Assembly: GCF_003130705.1 (NCBI RefSeq) | Contig: NZ_CP021354.1 | Span: 1,674,001 to 1,738,000, forward strand | Length of the DNA stretch: 64,000 bases | Origin: Rhodococcus oxybenzonivorans | Lineage (GTDB): Bacteria > Actinomycetota > Actinomycetes > Mycobacteriales > Mycobacteriaceae | Direction of reading: 5' to 3' | In this document: piece by piece, positions 39,044 to 46,824 of the stretch | How the letters are laid out: each line of letters begins with the position of its first letter | Position numbering within the stretch: the stretch's first letter is position 1 | Translations under genes and position numbers: made by a program | Notes under the pieces: generated by a model | Database searches by the model: none | Told to the model about the DNA's origin: nothing | The model's input: the letters and a program-made list of their open reading frames with translations, nothing else

Positions 39044-40119
39044 GGGGCCTCCTTGCGCCGTTGATCAAGCTGATTATCTTTGCCGTGGTCACGATCCTGG
39101 CCACAGGTCTGCTCGCGGCCACGATCGCCAACCTCGGTGGTGGTGGCGGCACCAAGTTCAACGCGATCTTCTCGGATGTCACCTCCCTCAATGAGGGTGA
39201 CGAAGTGCGTATCGCAGGTGTCCGGGTCGGTCAGGTCGAGAAGATCGCGATCGTCGACGATCGCGAAGCCGAGGTGCAGTTCACCGTGGCTGATCGAGAT
39301 TGGTTGCCCGCGAGCACCACTGCGACGATTCGATTCCGGAACCTTGTGGGGCAGCGGTACATCTCGCTCCAGCAGGGCGAGGGCCAGCAGGGGAAGAAGA
39401 TCACCGCCGGTGACACCATTCCGCTCGAGCGGACCAAACCCGCAGTCAACCTCACGACGCTGTTCAACGGATTCCGTCCGCTCTTCCAGACACTGAGTGC
39501 CGAGGACGTCAACAAGTTGTCCTACCAGATCATTCAGGTGTTCCAGGGCGAGTCGGGAACCATCACCGAACTCGTGCGGAACACCGCGAGTCTCACCAAC
39601 ACGGTGGCGGACAAGGACCGGGTGATCGGTGCGGTGATCAACAACCTCAACGATGTGCTCGCCACGGTCAACCAGCGCGACGACCAGCTCGATGCCCTGA
39701 TCGTGAACACACAGCAGCTCGTCACCGGGTTGTCCGAAGAGCGCGGTACGGTCGGGTCGGCGGTCACGTCCCTCGCCGGCCTCACCGATGCGACAGCAGA
39801 TCTCCTCGAACCCACGAGGCCGTCCATTCAGGAGTCCATCACTTCGCTCAATACGCTGGCGACGACGTTGAACCGCAACTCGGATACGGTCAACGGCGTT
39901 CTGGAAACTCTTCCCGTCAAGCTCGAGAAGCTGGGGCGGGCGGCCAGTTACGGCTCGTGGTTCCAGTTCTACCTGTGCGGAATCGACATCGTTGCAGGCC
40001 CGGGAACGGCACCTCAACTGAACTTGCCCACCGGCCTGCCGACCGTGAACCAGCCGCTGTACACCAACTCGGCGAAACGGTGCTCGCTGGATGGCCTACG
40101 GGAGTTGCAAACACGATGA
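39040..40119 (+). CDS. mceB: Mce family protein MceB
   Basis: A 359-residue Mce subunit with N-terminal anchor LIKLIIFAVVTILATGLLAA, MCE domain FNAIFSDVTSLNEGDEVRIA with GVRVGQVEKI and NLVGQRYISLQQGE, then a helical rod (residues about 150-290). The C-terminus GSWFQFYLCGIDIVAGPG is shared with other MceB proteins. GTG start overlaps the mceA stop by four bases; the ATG of mceC overlaps its own stop. Confidence 0.9.
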   Translation: MRGLLAPLIKLIIFAVVTILATGLLAATIANLGGGGGTKFNAIFSDVTSLNEGDEVRIAGVRVGQVEKIAIVDDREAEVQFTVADRDWLPASTTATIRFRNLVGQRYISLQQGEGQQGKKITAGDTIPLERTKPAVNLTTLFNGFRPLFQTLSAEDVNKLSYQIIQVFQGESGTITELVRNTASLTNTVADKDRVIGAVINNLNDVLATVNQRDDQLDALIVNTQQLVTGLSEERGTVGSAVTSLAGLTDATADLLEPTRPSIQESITSLNTLATTLNRNSDTVNGVLETLPVKLEKLGRAASYGSWFQFYLCGIDIVAGPGTAPQLNLPTGLPTVNQPLYTNSAKRCSLDGLRELQTR

Positions 40120-41111
40120 GAAAACGTCGCAGCCCGGCAGTGGCTGGTGCCCTCGGCATCCTCGTGGTGCTTTTGGCGACCCTGTCGGCATTCTTCCTCG
40201 ACTCGCTGCCCTTGATCGGCGCCGGATCGACCTACACCGCGCAATTCTCCGAGGCTGCAGGCCTGAAGCCGTCCAACGAGGTGCGCATCGCCGGTGTGAA
40301 GGTCGGCAAGGTCACCGCTGTCGAACTCGACGGAGACCACGTCAACGTCGACTTCAAGGTCACCGATGCGTGGGTTGGCAACGAAACCTCGGCATCTATT
40401 CAGATCAAAACGATTCTGGGCCAGAAGTATTTGGCTCTCGACCCCCGCGGTTCCGACTCGTTGAATCCCAATGACCCGATTCCGCTGGAGCGCACCACCT
40501 CTCCCTATGACGTGGTGGAAGCGTTCTCGGCGGCAGCGGAGACGGTGGGCGACATCGACTCCGATCAGCTGGCGGAAAGCATGGTGACGTTGTCGCAGGC
40601 CTTCGAGGGCACGCCGTCGGAGATCCGCGCGTCGCTCGACGGCGTCAGCAGGCTGTCGGAGACCATCGCGAGCCGCGACCAGGAACTGCGGAAGTTGTTC
40701 GACGCGACCGGTACGACGACGAAGGTACTCGCCGACCGCAACGCCGAATTCAACCGGCTGATCACTGATGCGGGCCTTCTGCTCGCCGAACTCAACAGTC
40801 GCCAGCAGTCGATCTCACAGCTGCTGACCGGAACCCAGAGGCTGTCGCAGCAGTTGACAGGTCTCGTACGCGAGAACGAAGCCACGATCGGTCCCGCACT
40901 CGAACAACTCAACGGGGTCGTCGAAATTCTCAAGGCCAACAACGAGAACCTGGACAGGGCGATGAAACTGTACGAACCGTTCGTCCGCCTGTACACGAAC
41001 GTGGTCGGCAACGGGCGCTGGTTTGACCAGGTCGTGGTCAACCTTCTTCCGCCGGGTCTCCCGGACATTCCCAGACCCCGTGATCCCGTCCGTACGTTGG
41101 GGGGTAACTGA
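40116..41111 (+). CDS. mceC: Mce family protein MceC
   Basis: A 331-residue Mce subunit. Anchor AGALGILVVLLATLSAFFLD, MCE domain YTAQFSEAAGLKPSNEVRIA, GVKVGKVTAVELD and TILGQKYLALDPRG, helical rod with SRDQELRKLF-like segments. The C-terminus is short and ends DIPRPRDPVRTLGGN. ATG 40116 is preferred to the longer frame because the anchor begins here and overlaps mceB (ATGA). Confidence 0.9.
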   Translation: MRKRRSPAVAGALGILVVLLATLSAFFLDSLPLIGAGSTYTAQFSEAAGLKPSNEVRIAGVKVGKVTAVELDGDHVNVDFKVTDAWVGNETSASIQIKTILGQKYLALDPRGSDSLNPNDPIPLERTTSPYDVVEAFSAAAETVGDIDSDQLAESMVTLSQAFEGTPSEIRASLDGVSRLSETIASRDQELRKLFDATGTTTKVLADRNAEFNRLITDAGLLLAELNSRQQSISQLLTGTQRLSQQLTGLVRENEATIGPALEQLNGVVEILKANNENLDRAMKLYEPFVRLYTNVVGNGRWFDQVVVNLLPPGLPDIPRPRDPVRTLGGN

Positions 41112-42370
41112 TGGCTGACGCCGGCAACGGAGAAACCCGGGGAACCAACCGCGGTCAGATCGCAGTAATCGCGGCGATCGTCATTGTCGCGCTGGTGGTC
41201 GCGGGGGCGCTGTGGTGGGTGTTCACCCGCGCAGGCACCACCAAGATCACCGCCTACTTCGACAAGTCCGTAGGCATCTACGAGGGTTCCGACGTCCGTG
41301 TCCTCGGAGTGAAGGTCGGATCGATCAACTCGGTGGAGCCACAGGGTGACCAAGTGAAGGTCGAGATGCGGGTCGACCGCGGCATCGACATTCCCGCCGA
41401 CGCGAAGGCCGCACAGGTCACACCGTCCGTGGTCGCCGACCGCTACGTTCAGCTCACGCCCGTCTATACCGGCGGAGAGACGATGGAGAGCGGGGCCGTG
41501 ATCCCGCGGGATCGCACGGCTACACCCGTCGAGGTGGACGAGCTGTACGCGAGTATCGAGAAGCTGTCGGCCGCCCTGGGTCCGGAAGGCGCGAACAAGG
41601 AAGGTGCACTGACCGAATTCGTCGAGACCGGCGCCGCGAACCTCGATGGCAACGGTGAGGCGTTGGGGCAGAGCATCAATCAGCTCTCGGACGCCGCACG
41701 AACGCTCAACGAGAGTCGTGGCGACCTGTTCGACACCGTCAAGAACCTCCAGGTGTTCGTCAGTGCTCTGGCTGCCAACGATCAGCAGGTCCGGGAGTTC
41801 AACACGCAGTTGGCCGACCTGTCCGGATTCCTCGCCGGCGAGCGCGAAAACCTCGGTGCGGCGCTGAACCAGCTGGCCATCGCTCTCGGTGACGTCTCGA
41901 AGTTCGTCGCCGACAACCGGGAGCTGCTCGCCGAGAATCTCGACGATCTCGTCCCGGTCACCCAGACGCTGGCCGACAACCGCGACTCGTTGGTGAACTC
42001 GCTGACATTGCTCCCGTTGGCCGTCAGCAACCTGGCCAACTCGTACGACGCGGAGTCCGGGAACCTGGCATCGCGCCTGGCGTTCCCCGAGCTCCAGGAT
42101 CCTGCCGGTGTGATCTGCAAGTTGATCGACCTCGGCAGGCTCGTGCCCGGTGATCCGCGTTTCGAAGCGCTGGGGCGTCAGATGCAGCCGTTGATCGACA
42201 ACTGCAAGAACATCACCTCGCAGATCACGGCATCGGTGACCTCGCCGACGCTCGTGCTCCCGTTCGGAATCCTGAGCGGCGAGAACATCCAGCGAACGGT
42301 CACTCCCGGCACGGTGCCGGGTGTCGTGTCGCCACGGTTCGACGACGCAGTAGGCGGTGAGGGCGAATGA
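41111..42370 (+). CDS. mceD: Mce family protein MceD
   Basis: A 419-residue subunit. Anchor IAVIAAIVIVALVVAGALWW, MCE domain ITAYFDKSVGIYEGSDVRVL with GVKVGSINSVEPQGD and VVADRYVQLTPVYTGG, and a rod with a coiled-coil-like pattern (NESRGDLFDTVKNLQVFVSA). The C-terminal part is rich in Thr, Pro and Val. One-base overlap (TAATG) with mceC and four-base overlap with mceE. Confidence 0.9.
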   Translation: MADAGNGETRGTNRGQIAVIAAIVIVALVVAGALWWVFTRAGTTKITAYFDKSVGIYEGSDVRVLGVKVGSINSVEPQGDQVKVEMRVDRGIDIPADAKAAQVTPSVVADRYVQLTPVYTGGETMESGAVIPRDRTATPVEVDELYASIEKLSAALGPEGANKEGALTEFVETGAANLDGNGEALGQSINQLSDAARTLNESRGDLFDTVKNLQVFVSALAANDQQVREFNTQLADLSGFLAGERENLGAALNQLAIALGDVSKFVADNRELLAENLDDLVPVTQTLADNRDSLVNSLTLLPLAVSNLANSYDAESGNLASRLAFPELQDPAGVICKLIDLGRLVPGDPRFEALGRQMQPLIDNCKNITSQITASVTSPTLVLPFGILSGENIQRTVTPGTVPGVVSPRFDDAVGGEGE

Positions 42371-43650
42371 GGCGTTCGGTCATTGTCGGTGCCGGGGTGT
42401 GCGCTGTCGCCCTCGCAGTGAGTTCCTGTTCGTCGGAGGGTATCTACGGTGTTCCGCTGCCCGGTGGGCCGGACGTCGGGAGCGACCCCATGCACCTGAT
42501 GATCCAGTTCGACGACGTGCTCGACCTGGTACCCCAGTCGGCCGTCAAGGTGGACGGTGTGCCGGTGGGTCGGGTGGAGTCGATCAAGGTGGCTCCGGAC
42601 GGCTGGTCGGCCGATGTCGAGGTCATCCTCGATTCGTCGGTGGACCTGGCTGCGAACGCGGTCGCGGCAATCGAACAAACCAACCTCCTCGGCGAGAAGT
42701 TCGTGCAGTTGTCCGAACCGCCGGAAGACAAGGATCAGGACCGGTTGCAGAGCGGCGACACGATCAGCCTCGATCGCACCCGGCACGCCACCGAAATCGA
42801 GCAGGTCCTCGGTGCGCTGTCGCTGTTGCTCAACGGCGGTGGTGTCGGGCAGCTCCAGCCGATCGTGCACGAACTGAGTACTGCACTCGACGGTCGTGAA
42901 GGCCGGGTGCGCAGTTTGCTGGAGCAGGCCAACACGCTCATCGACGGTCTCAATCAGCAACGGGACGACATCACGCGGGCGCTCGACGGCCTCGACGCCC
43001 TGACGACGCGCGTGAACGAGCAGAACGAGAAGATCGGGCTCATCCTGGATGACCTGCCGATCGCTGCCCAGGTGCTCAACGAGCAACGCCCGCAGCTGAC
43101 GCAGATGCTGGTGCAGCTCGATCGGCTCGGTGCGGTCGGCACGGATGTCATCACCCGATCGAAGAACGATCTGATCGCCGACCTCCTGGCGCTTCGTCCG
43201 ACACTCAAGGCGCTGGCCGATGCCGGCGACGACCTACCCAACTCCCTGGCGTTCATCCCGACGGTTCCGTTCCCGGACGGAGTCGAGCAGATCGCTCTCG
43301 GTGGCTCGGTCAACCTTTTCCTGTCGGTCGATCTCCAGATCGGCGACGCGCTGAGCGCACTCGGTGTCGGGCAGGGCAATCCGGTGTACGTGTCACCGAA
43401 ATTCGGCGAGCCGAAGCCGATCGTCGACCCGACCAACCCGTACTACAACGGCAACGGTCCGCGACCGGGCTGGCCGACGATCTCACTGTTGCCGGTGCCT
43501 CCGATCGTTCCCGCCCCGACTTCGGGCCTGCGGCTCCCGGCGCTGCCCGGCACCGCGCCCGCCGGCGCGACCCCGGGCGCGGAGACACCGTCCCCGCAGA
43601 ACCCGATGGGGGGACTGCTCGAGCAGTTCGGAATTGGGGGTGGACAGTGA
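42367..43650 (+). CDS. mceE: Mce family lipoprotein MceE (LprK-like)
   Basis: A 427-residue subunit with a lipoprotein signal instead of a plain anchor: RRSVIVGAGVCAVALAVSSC with Cys21 as the lipidation site, as in MceE/LprK proteins. MCE domain: IQFDDVLDLVPQSAVKVDGV, PVGRVESIKV and TNLLGEKFVQLSEPPED. The C-terminus is Pro/Gly/Ala-rich and probably disordered. Overlaps of four bases on both sides. Confidence 0.91.
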   Translation: MRRSVIVGAGVCAVALAVSSCSSEGIYGVPLPGGPDVGSDPMHLMIQFDDVLDLVPQSAVKVDGVPVGRVESIKVAPDGWSADVEVILDSSVDLAANAVAAIEQTNLLGEKFVQLSEPPEDKDQDRLQSGDTISLDRTRHATEIEQVLGALSLLLNGGGVGQLQPIVHELSTALDGREGRVRSLLEQANTLIDGLNQQRDDITRALDGLDALTTRVNEQNEKIGLILDDLPIAAQVLNEQRPQLTQMLVQLDRLGAVGTDVITRSKNDLIADLLALRPTLKALADAGDDLPNSLAFIPTVPFPDGVEQIALGGSVNLFLSVDLQIGDALSALGVGQGNPVYVSPKFGEPKPIVDPTNPYYNGNGPRPGWPTISLLPVPPIVPAPTSGLRLPALPGTAPAGATPGAETPSPQNPMGGLLEQFGIGGGQ

Positions 43651-44894
43651 GATCGCGACTGGTCAAGATTCAGCTCGTCGCTTTTGCCGTGGTCGCGGTG
43701 TTGGGCCTCGTCTACGTGGGCGCCAAGTACGTCCGCCTCGACAATCTGCTCGGGTTCGGCGAGTACGACGTGAACGCACAGTTCAGGGATTCCGGCGGCA
43801 TCTTCACCAATGCCGAGGTGACATACCGGGGAGTGCCGGTCGGACGGGTCGGCGAGCTGTCACTCACGTCGGACGGACTGAACGTCGAACTCAAGCTCAA
43901 GAAGGGCGGCCCCGAGATCCCCGCTTCGGCCAAGGCAGTCGTCGCCAACCGTTCCGCGATCGGTGAGCAGTACGTCGACCTCCAGCCGGACAGCGACGAG
44001 GGCCCGTACCTCGCCGAGGGCTCGATGATCACCGAGGCCAACACCTCGACCCCCGTGCCGGTGGAGCAGGTGTTGATGAGTGTCAATGGGCTCGTCCGGT
44101 CGGTTCCGACGGATGCGCTGCGTACGGTCACCACTGAACTGGGAACGGCATTGAACGGCAAGGGCGAGGATCTCCAGACGCTGGCGGATGCCCTGTCCAC
44201 GCTGACCGATGACGGGCTCGACGTTCTACCGGAAACCCTGACCTTGATCCGCGACAGCCAGACGGTATTGGCAACGCAGTCGGATCAGTCGTCGGCGATC
44301 ATGCAGTTCAGCTCGGATCTCGACGCCGTCGCTGCGCAGCTGCGCACCAGTGACCCCGACGTGCGGGCGGTCATCGACAAGGGCATTCCTGCCAGCGACG
44401 AACTCGGCCTGCTGGTCGATCGGACGGGGCCCAGTCTCACGACCGATCTGACCAACCTGTCGGCGCTGGGTCAGAAGCTGGCGCCTCAGGCGATCGCATT
44501 GCGACCGATCCTGATGTTCCTTCCGGCCATCGCCGCTTCCGCCTCGACCGTCGCGCCGAACGACGGAACGGTGCACCAGGGCATCGTGCTCGAGACGAAC
44601 AACCCGCCGTCGTGCACGATCGGTTACGAGGGGACTCATGAAATCCTCGCCGAAATGCAGCGGCGGGATCCGAACTTCGACGACACCCAGCAGGACTTCC
44701 CGTTCAACACGGAGGCCAATTGTGACGTGCCTCAAGGGAGCGTGACCGGTGTGCGAAGTGCAGACCGAATCGTGTTCGCCGATCCGGACACGATTCAGCC
44801 CTGGGATTTCAAGCCGAAGGTCATGCCGGACACCCTCAACTTGAATCCCATCGCAACGCAGCTCGCTCCGCTTCTCGGGGTTACTCCCAAGTAG
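43647..44894 (+). CDS. mceF: Mce family protein MceF
   Basis: A 415-residue last core subunit. Anchor LVKIQLVAFAVVAVLGLVYV, MCE domain VNAQFRDSGGIFTNAEVTYR, GVPVGRVGELSLTSDGL and SAIGEQYVDLQPDSDEGPYL. The C-terminal GTVHQGIVLETNNPPSCTIG and YEGTHEILAEMQRRDPNFDD are MceF-type. GTG start. A 53-base gap separates it from the Mce-associated genes. Confidence 0.9.
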   Translation: MRSRLVKIQLVAFAVVAVLGLVYVGAKYVRLDNLLGFGEYDVNAQFRDSGGIFTNAEVTYRGVPVGRVGELSLTSDGLNVELKLKKGGPEIPASAKAVVANRSAIGEQYVDLQPDSDEGPYLAEGSMITEANTSTPVPVEQVLMSVNGLVRSVPTDALRTVTTELGTALNGKGEDLQTLADALSTLTDDGLDVLPETLTLIRDSQTVLATQSDQSSAIMQFSSDLDAVAAQLRTSDPDVRAVIDKGIPASDELGLLVDRTGPSLTTDLTNLSALGQKLAPQAIALRPILMFLPAIAASASTVAPNDGTVHQGIVLETNNPPSCTIGYEGTHEILAEMQRRDPNFDDTQQDFPFNTEANCDVPQGSVTGVRSADRIVFADPDTIQPWDFKPKVMPDTLNLNPIATQLAPLLGVTPK

Positions 44895-44947
44895 CATCTC
44901 GGGTTCCATTCGAGCGAGCCGAAGTAAACAATCAGTAGGGTATTGGT

Positions 44948-45658
44948 GTGACGCGAACTACCACGCCCCCGGAGTCGAACTCATCGGCTCCGGGGAAGGA
45001 CAGAACTCTGAAGGCCTCGTTTGCTGCGGTGACCGCACTGGTGGTGGTCGCGGTGATTGCAGCCGGATGGTTTGGCTTCGGGTGGGCGCGAGCGCTCTTC
45101 GTGGACAAGCCGATCGCCGACGCACGAGATTCCGCGTTGAACGGTGCGCAGCAGGCGGCGATCAACCTCAATTCGGTCGACTCCGCAAACCTCGAAGGTT
45201 CCTTCGAGAACATGAAGTCGTCCATCACGGGCGACAAAATGAACCAGGATCTTCAGGCGACCATGGACGGGTTCACCGACCAGATGCGCCAGTCGGGTGC
45301 GACGAGCAAGGCCGAACTGATGCAGGGCACTCTGACGGAGCTGAACACGGATGACGGCCTCGCGAAGGCACTGGTCGTCGTAGCGGTCACCACGACGTGG
45401 CCTGACCGTTTCGACAAGTCCAAGGTCACCATGAGGTTGGACGTGCAGGACGTCGACGGTGTCTGGAAGGCGTCTTCCGTCGAGCCGGTGGGTGCGCGTA
45501 TCCCCCTCGAAAACGGCCCGCTGCCCGCCGACGGCGCCGCACCGGCACCGGCAGAGCAGGCACCGGCACCGGGGGAGCAGGCACCGGCACCGACCGATGG
45601 TCCGGCCGCCCCCGCGCCCGAGTTGGTTCCGGCGCCCGGTGACACCGGCGGTCAGTAG
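44948..45658 (+). CDS. Mce-associated membrane protein
   Basis: A 236-residue protein with one N-terminal transmembrane helix (AVTALVVVAVIAAGWFGFGW) and an exported NTF2/mam-like domain: NLEGSFENMKSSITGDKMNQ, VTTTWPDRFDKSKVTMRLDV, QDVDGVWKASSVEPV. The last 45 residues are a Pro/Ala/Glu repeat (APAPxEQ). Such proteins follow mce operons (Mas proteins) and stabilise the transporter. GTG start. Confidence 0.82.
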   Translation: MTRTTTPPESNSSAPGKDRTLKASFAAVTALVVVAVIAAGWFGFGWARALFVDKPIADARDSALNGAQQAAINLNSVDSANLEGSFENMKSSITGDKMNQDLQATMDGFTDQMRQSGATSKAELMQGTLTELNTDDGLAKALVVVAVTTTWPDRFDKSKVTMRLDVQDVDGVWKASSVEPVGARIPLENGPLPADGAAPAPAEQAPAPGEQAPAPTDGPAAPAPELVPAPGDTGGQ

Positions 45659-45738
45659 TTGTGATGAGCCGCGCCGGATTCGTCGCCGCGGTGCCCACGT
45701 CGACGAGAGTTCGTCGTGCAATGAGAAAGTGGTGAACT

Positions 45739-46710
45739 ATGCCCCCCAAGCGCCGTAACAACGTGCCGGACAGCGCTGCAAAGGGCAGGCGTCCCCGGGT
45801 AGCGGGAACCCGCAACCGTGTCAACGACCCGGCATCGCGAGTAACTCCGCCGCCTTCGCCCACGACGAAACTTCCGAAGAAGTCGTCGACTGATCCCGAG
45901 CAGGACCCGACCGCGAAAAGCCCTGTCGAGCAGGAGAATGTGGCGGCAGCGGCTGCCGTCGACACGGCCGCGACGCCGGACACGAAGACTGCTGACGCGA
46001 AGCCCGCTGACACGAAGCCCGCTGACACGAAGGCCGCGGATACTGGCGAGCCGGTGTCGATGGCGAAGTCGACGTCGGTGCAGAAGGCAGCGCCGGGCGC
46101 CAAGACTGTGTCCACGGCCAAGGCAAGTGCGGCAGGGAAGGCGAAGGTCCCCAACCTGCAGCCGCGTATCAGTACCCAATCGGCTCCGAAGGCGACACCG
46201 GAGATCGGCAGTAGCCGTATCACGTGGAAGCTGGTGGGGATCCTGGGTGCTGTCGCAGCGGTGCTGGGCATCTTCGCGGTCGTGGCGGCATTTCAGCCGG
46301 GCGGGCACATCACCAACACCGCGTGGGTGGACGAGAGTGGCACCGCGGAGGTGACCAAGGCCGGAACCGAGGCGATCGAGTCGCTGTACACCTACAACTA
46401 CGAGACGATCGACCAGGATTTCGACAAGGCCCGGGGTTACTTGAACGAGGCCAAGCGTGCCGAGTTCGATCAGACTGCGGCGACGACGAAAGACGCGGCC
46501 ATCCAGACCAAGACTGCCACCGAGGCGTCGGTCACCGACATCGGTGTCACCTTCCTCGAAGGAGACAGGGCGGAACTCTTGGCGCACATGAACGTGAGTG
46601 CCACGGGAGACGCTGTGGCGCAGGGCAGTGCGGCAACGCCGTTGTCGGTCAAGCTGGAGAAGGTCGACGGCAAGTGGGTGCTGTCCGACATCTCGGACAG
46701 CGAAGGCTGA
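45739..46710 (+). CDS. Mce-associated membrane protein with low-complexity N-terminus
   Basis: A 323-residue protein. The first 155 residues are a disordered cytoplasmic region rich in Lys, Ala, Thr and Pro with the imperfect repeat ADxKPADTK. A transmembrane helix follows (LVGILGAVAAVLGIFAVVAA), then a C-terminal Mas domain (TYNYETIDQDFDKARGYLNE, EKVDGKWVLSDISDSEG). It is about twice the length of the usual homologue because of the N-terminal tail. Probably a second accessory subunit of the Mce system. Confidence 0.8.
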   Translation: MPPKRRNNVPDSAAKGRRPRVAGTRNRVNDPASRVTPPPSPTTKLPKKSSTDPEQDPTAKSPVEQENVAAAAAVDTAATPDTKTADAKPADTKPADTKAADTGEPVSMAKSTSVQKAAPGAKTVSTAKASAAGKAKVPNLQPRISTQSAPKATPEIGSSRITWKLVGILGAVAAVLGIFAVVAAFQPGGHITNTAWVDESGTAEVTKAGTEAIESLYTYNYETIDQDFDKARGYLNEAKRAEFDQTAATTKDAAIQTKTATEASVTDIGVTFLEGDRAELLAHMNVSATGDAVAQGSAATPLSVKLEKVDGKWVLSDISDSEG

Positions 46711-46748
46711 GCTGATCTACGCTCCCCGGACGAGCGGCCTCGAAAACA

Positions 46749-46781
46749 GTGTAGGCAGCTGAACCGTGTAGTCAGCTGAAC
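46749..46781. repeat. Two tandem 16-base direct repeats
   Basis: GTGTAGGCAGCTGAAC (46749-46764) and GTGTAGTCAGCTGAAC (46766-46781) differ at one base and are separated by one. They lie between the convergent Mce-associated and MMPL genes. Purpose unknown; no hairpin terminator was found here. Confidence 0.6.
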
Positions 46782-46824
46782 AACGAATTCGCCAGTGCGA
46801 CTGGGGTCGTGCGGTTCGGTGTGC

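Noticed and set aside
46749..46781. Direct repeats as a minimal CRISPR array
   Set aside because: Only two 16-base units one base apart, with no spacers and no cas genes in the window.
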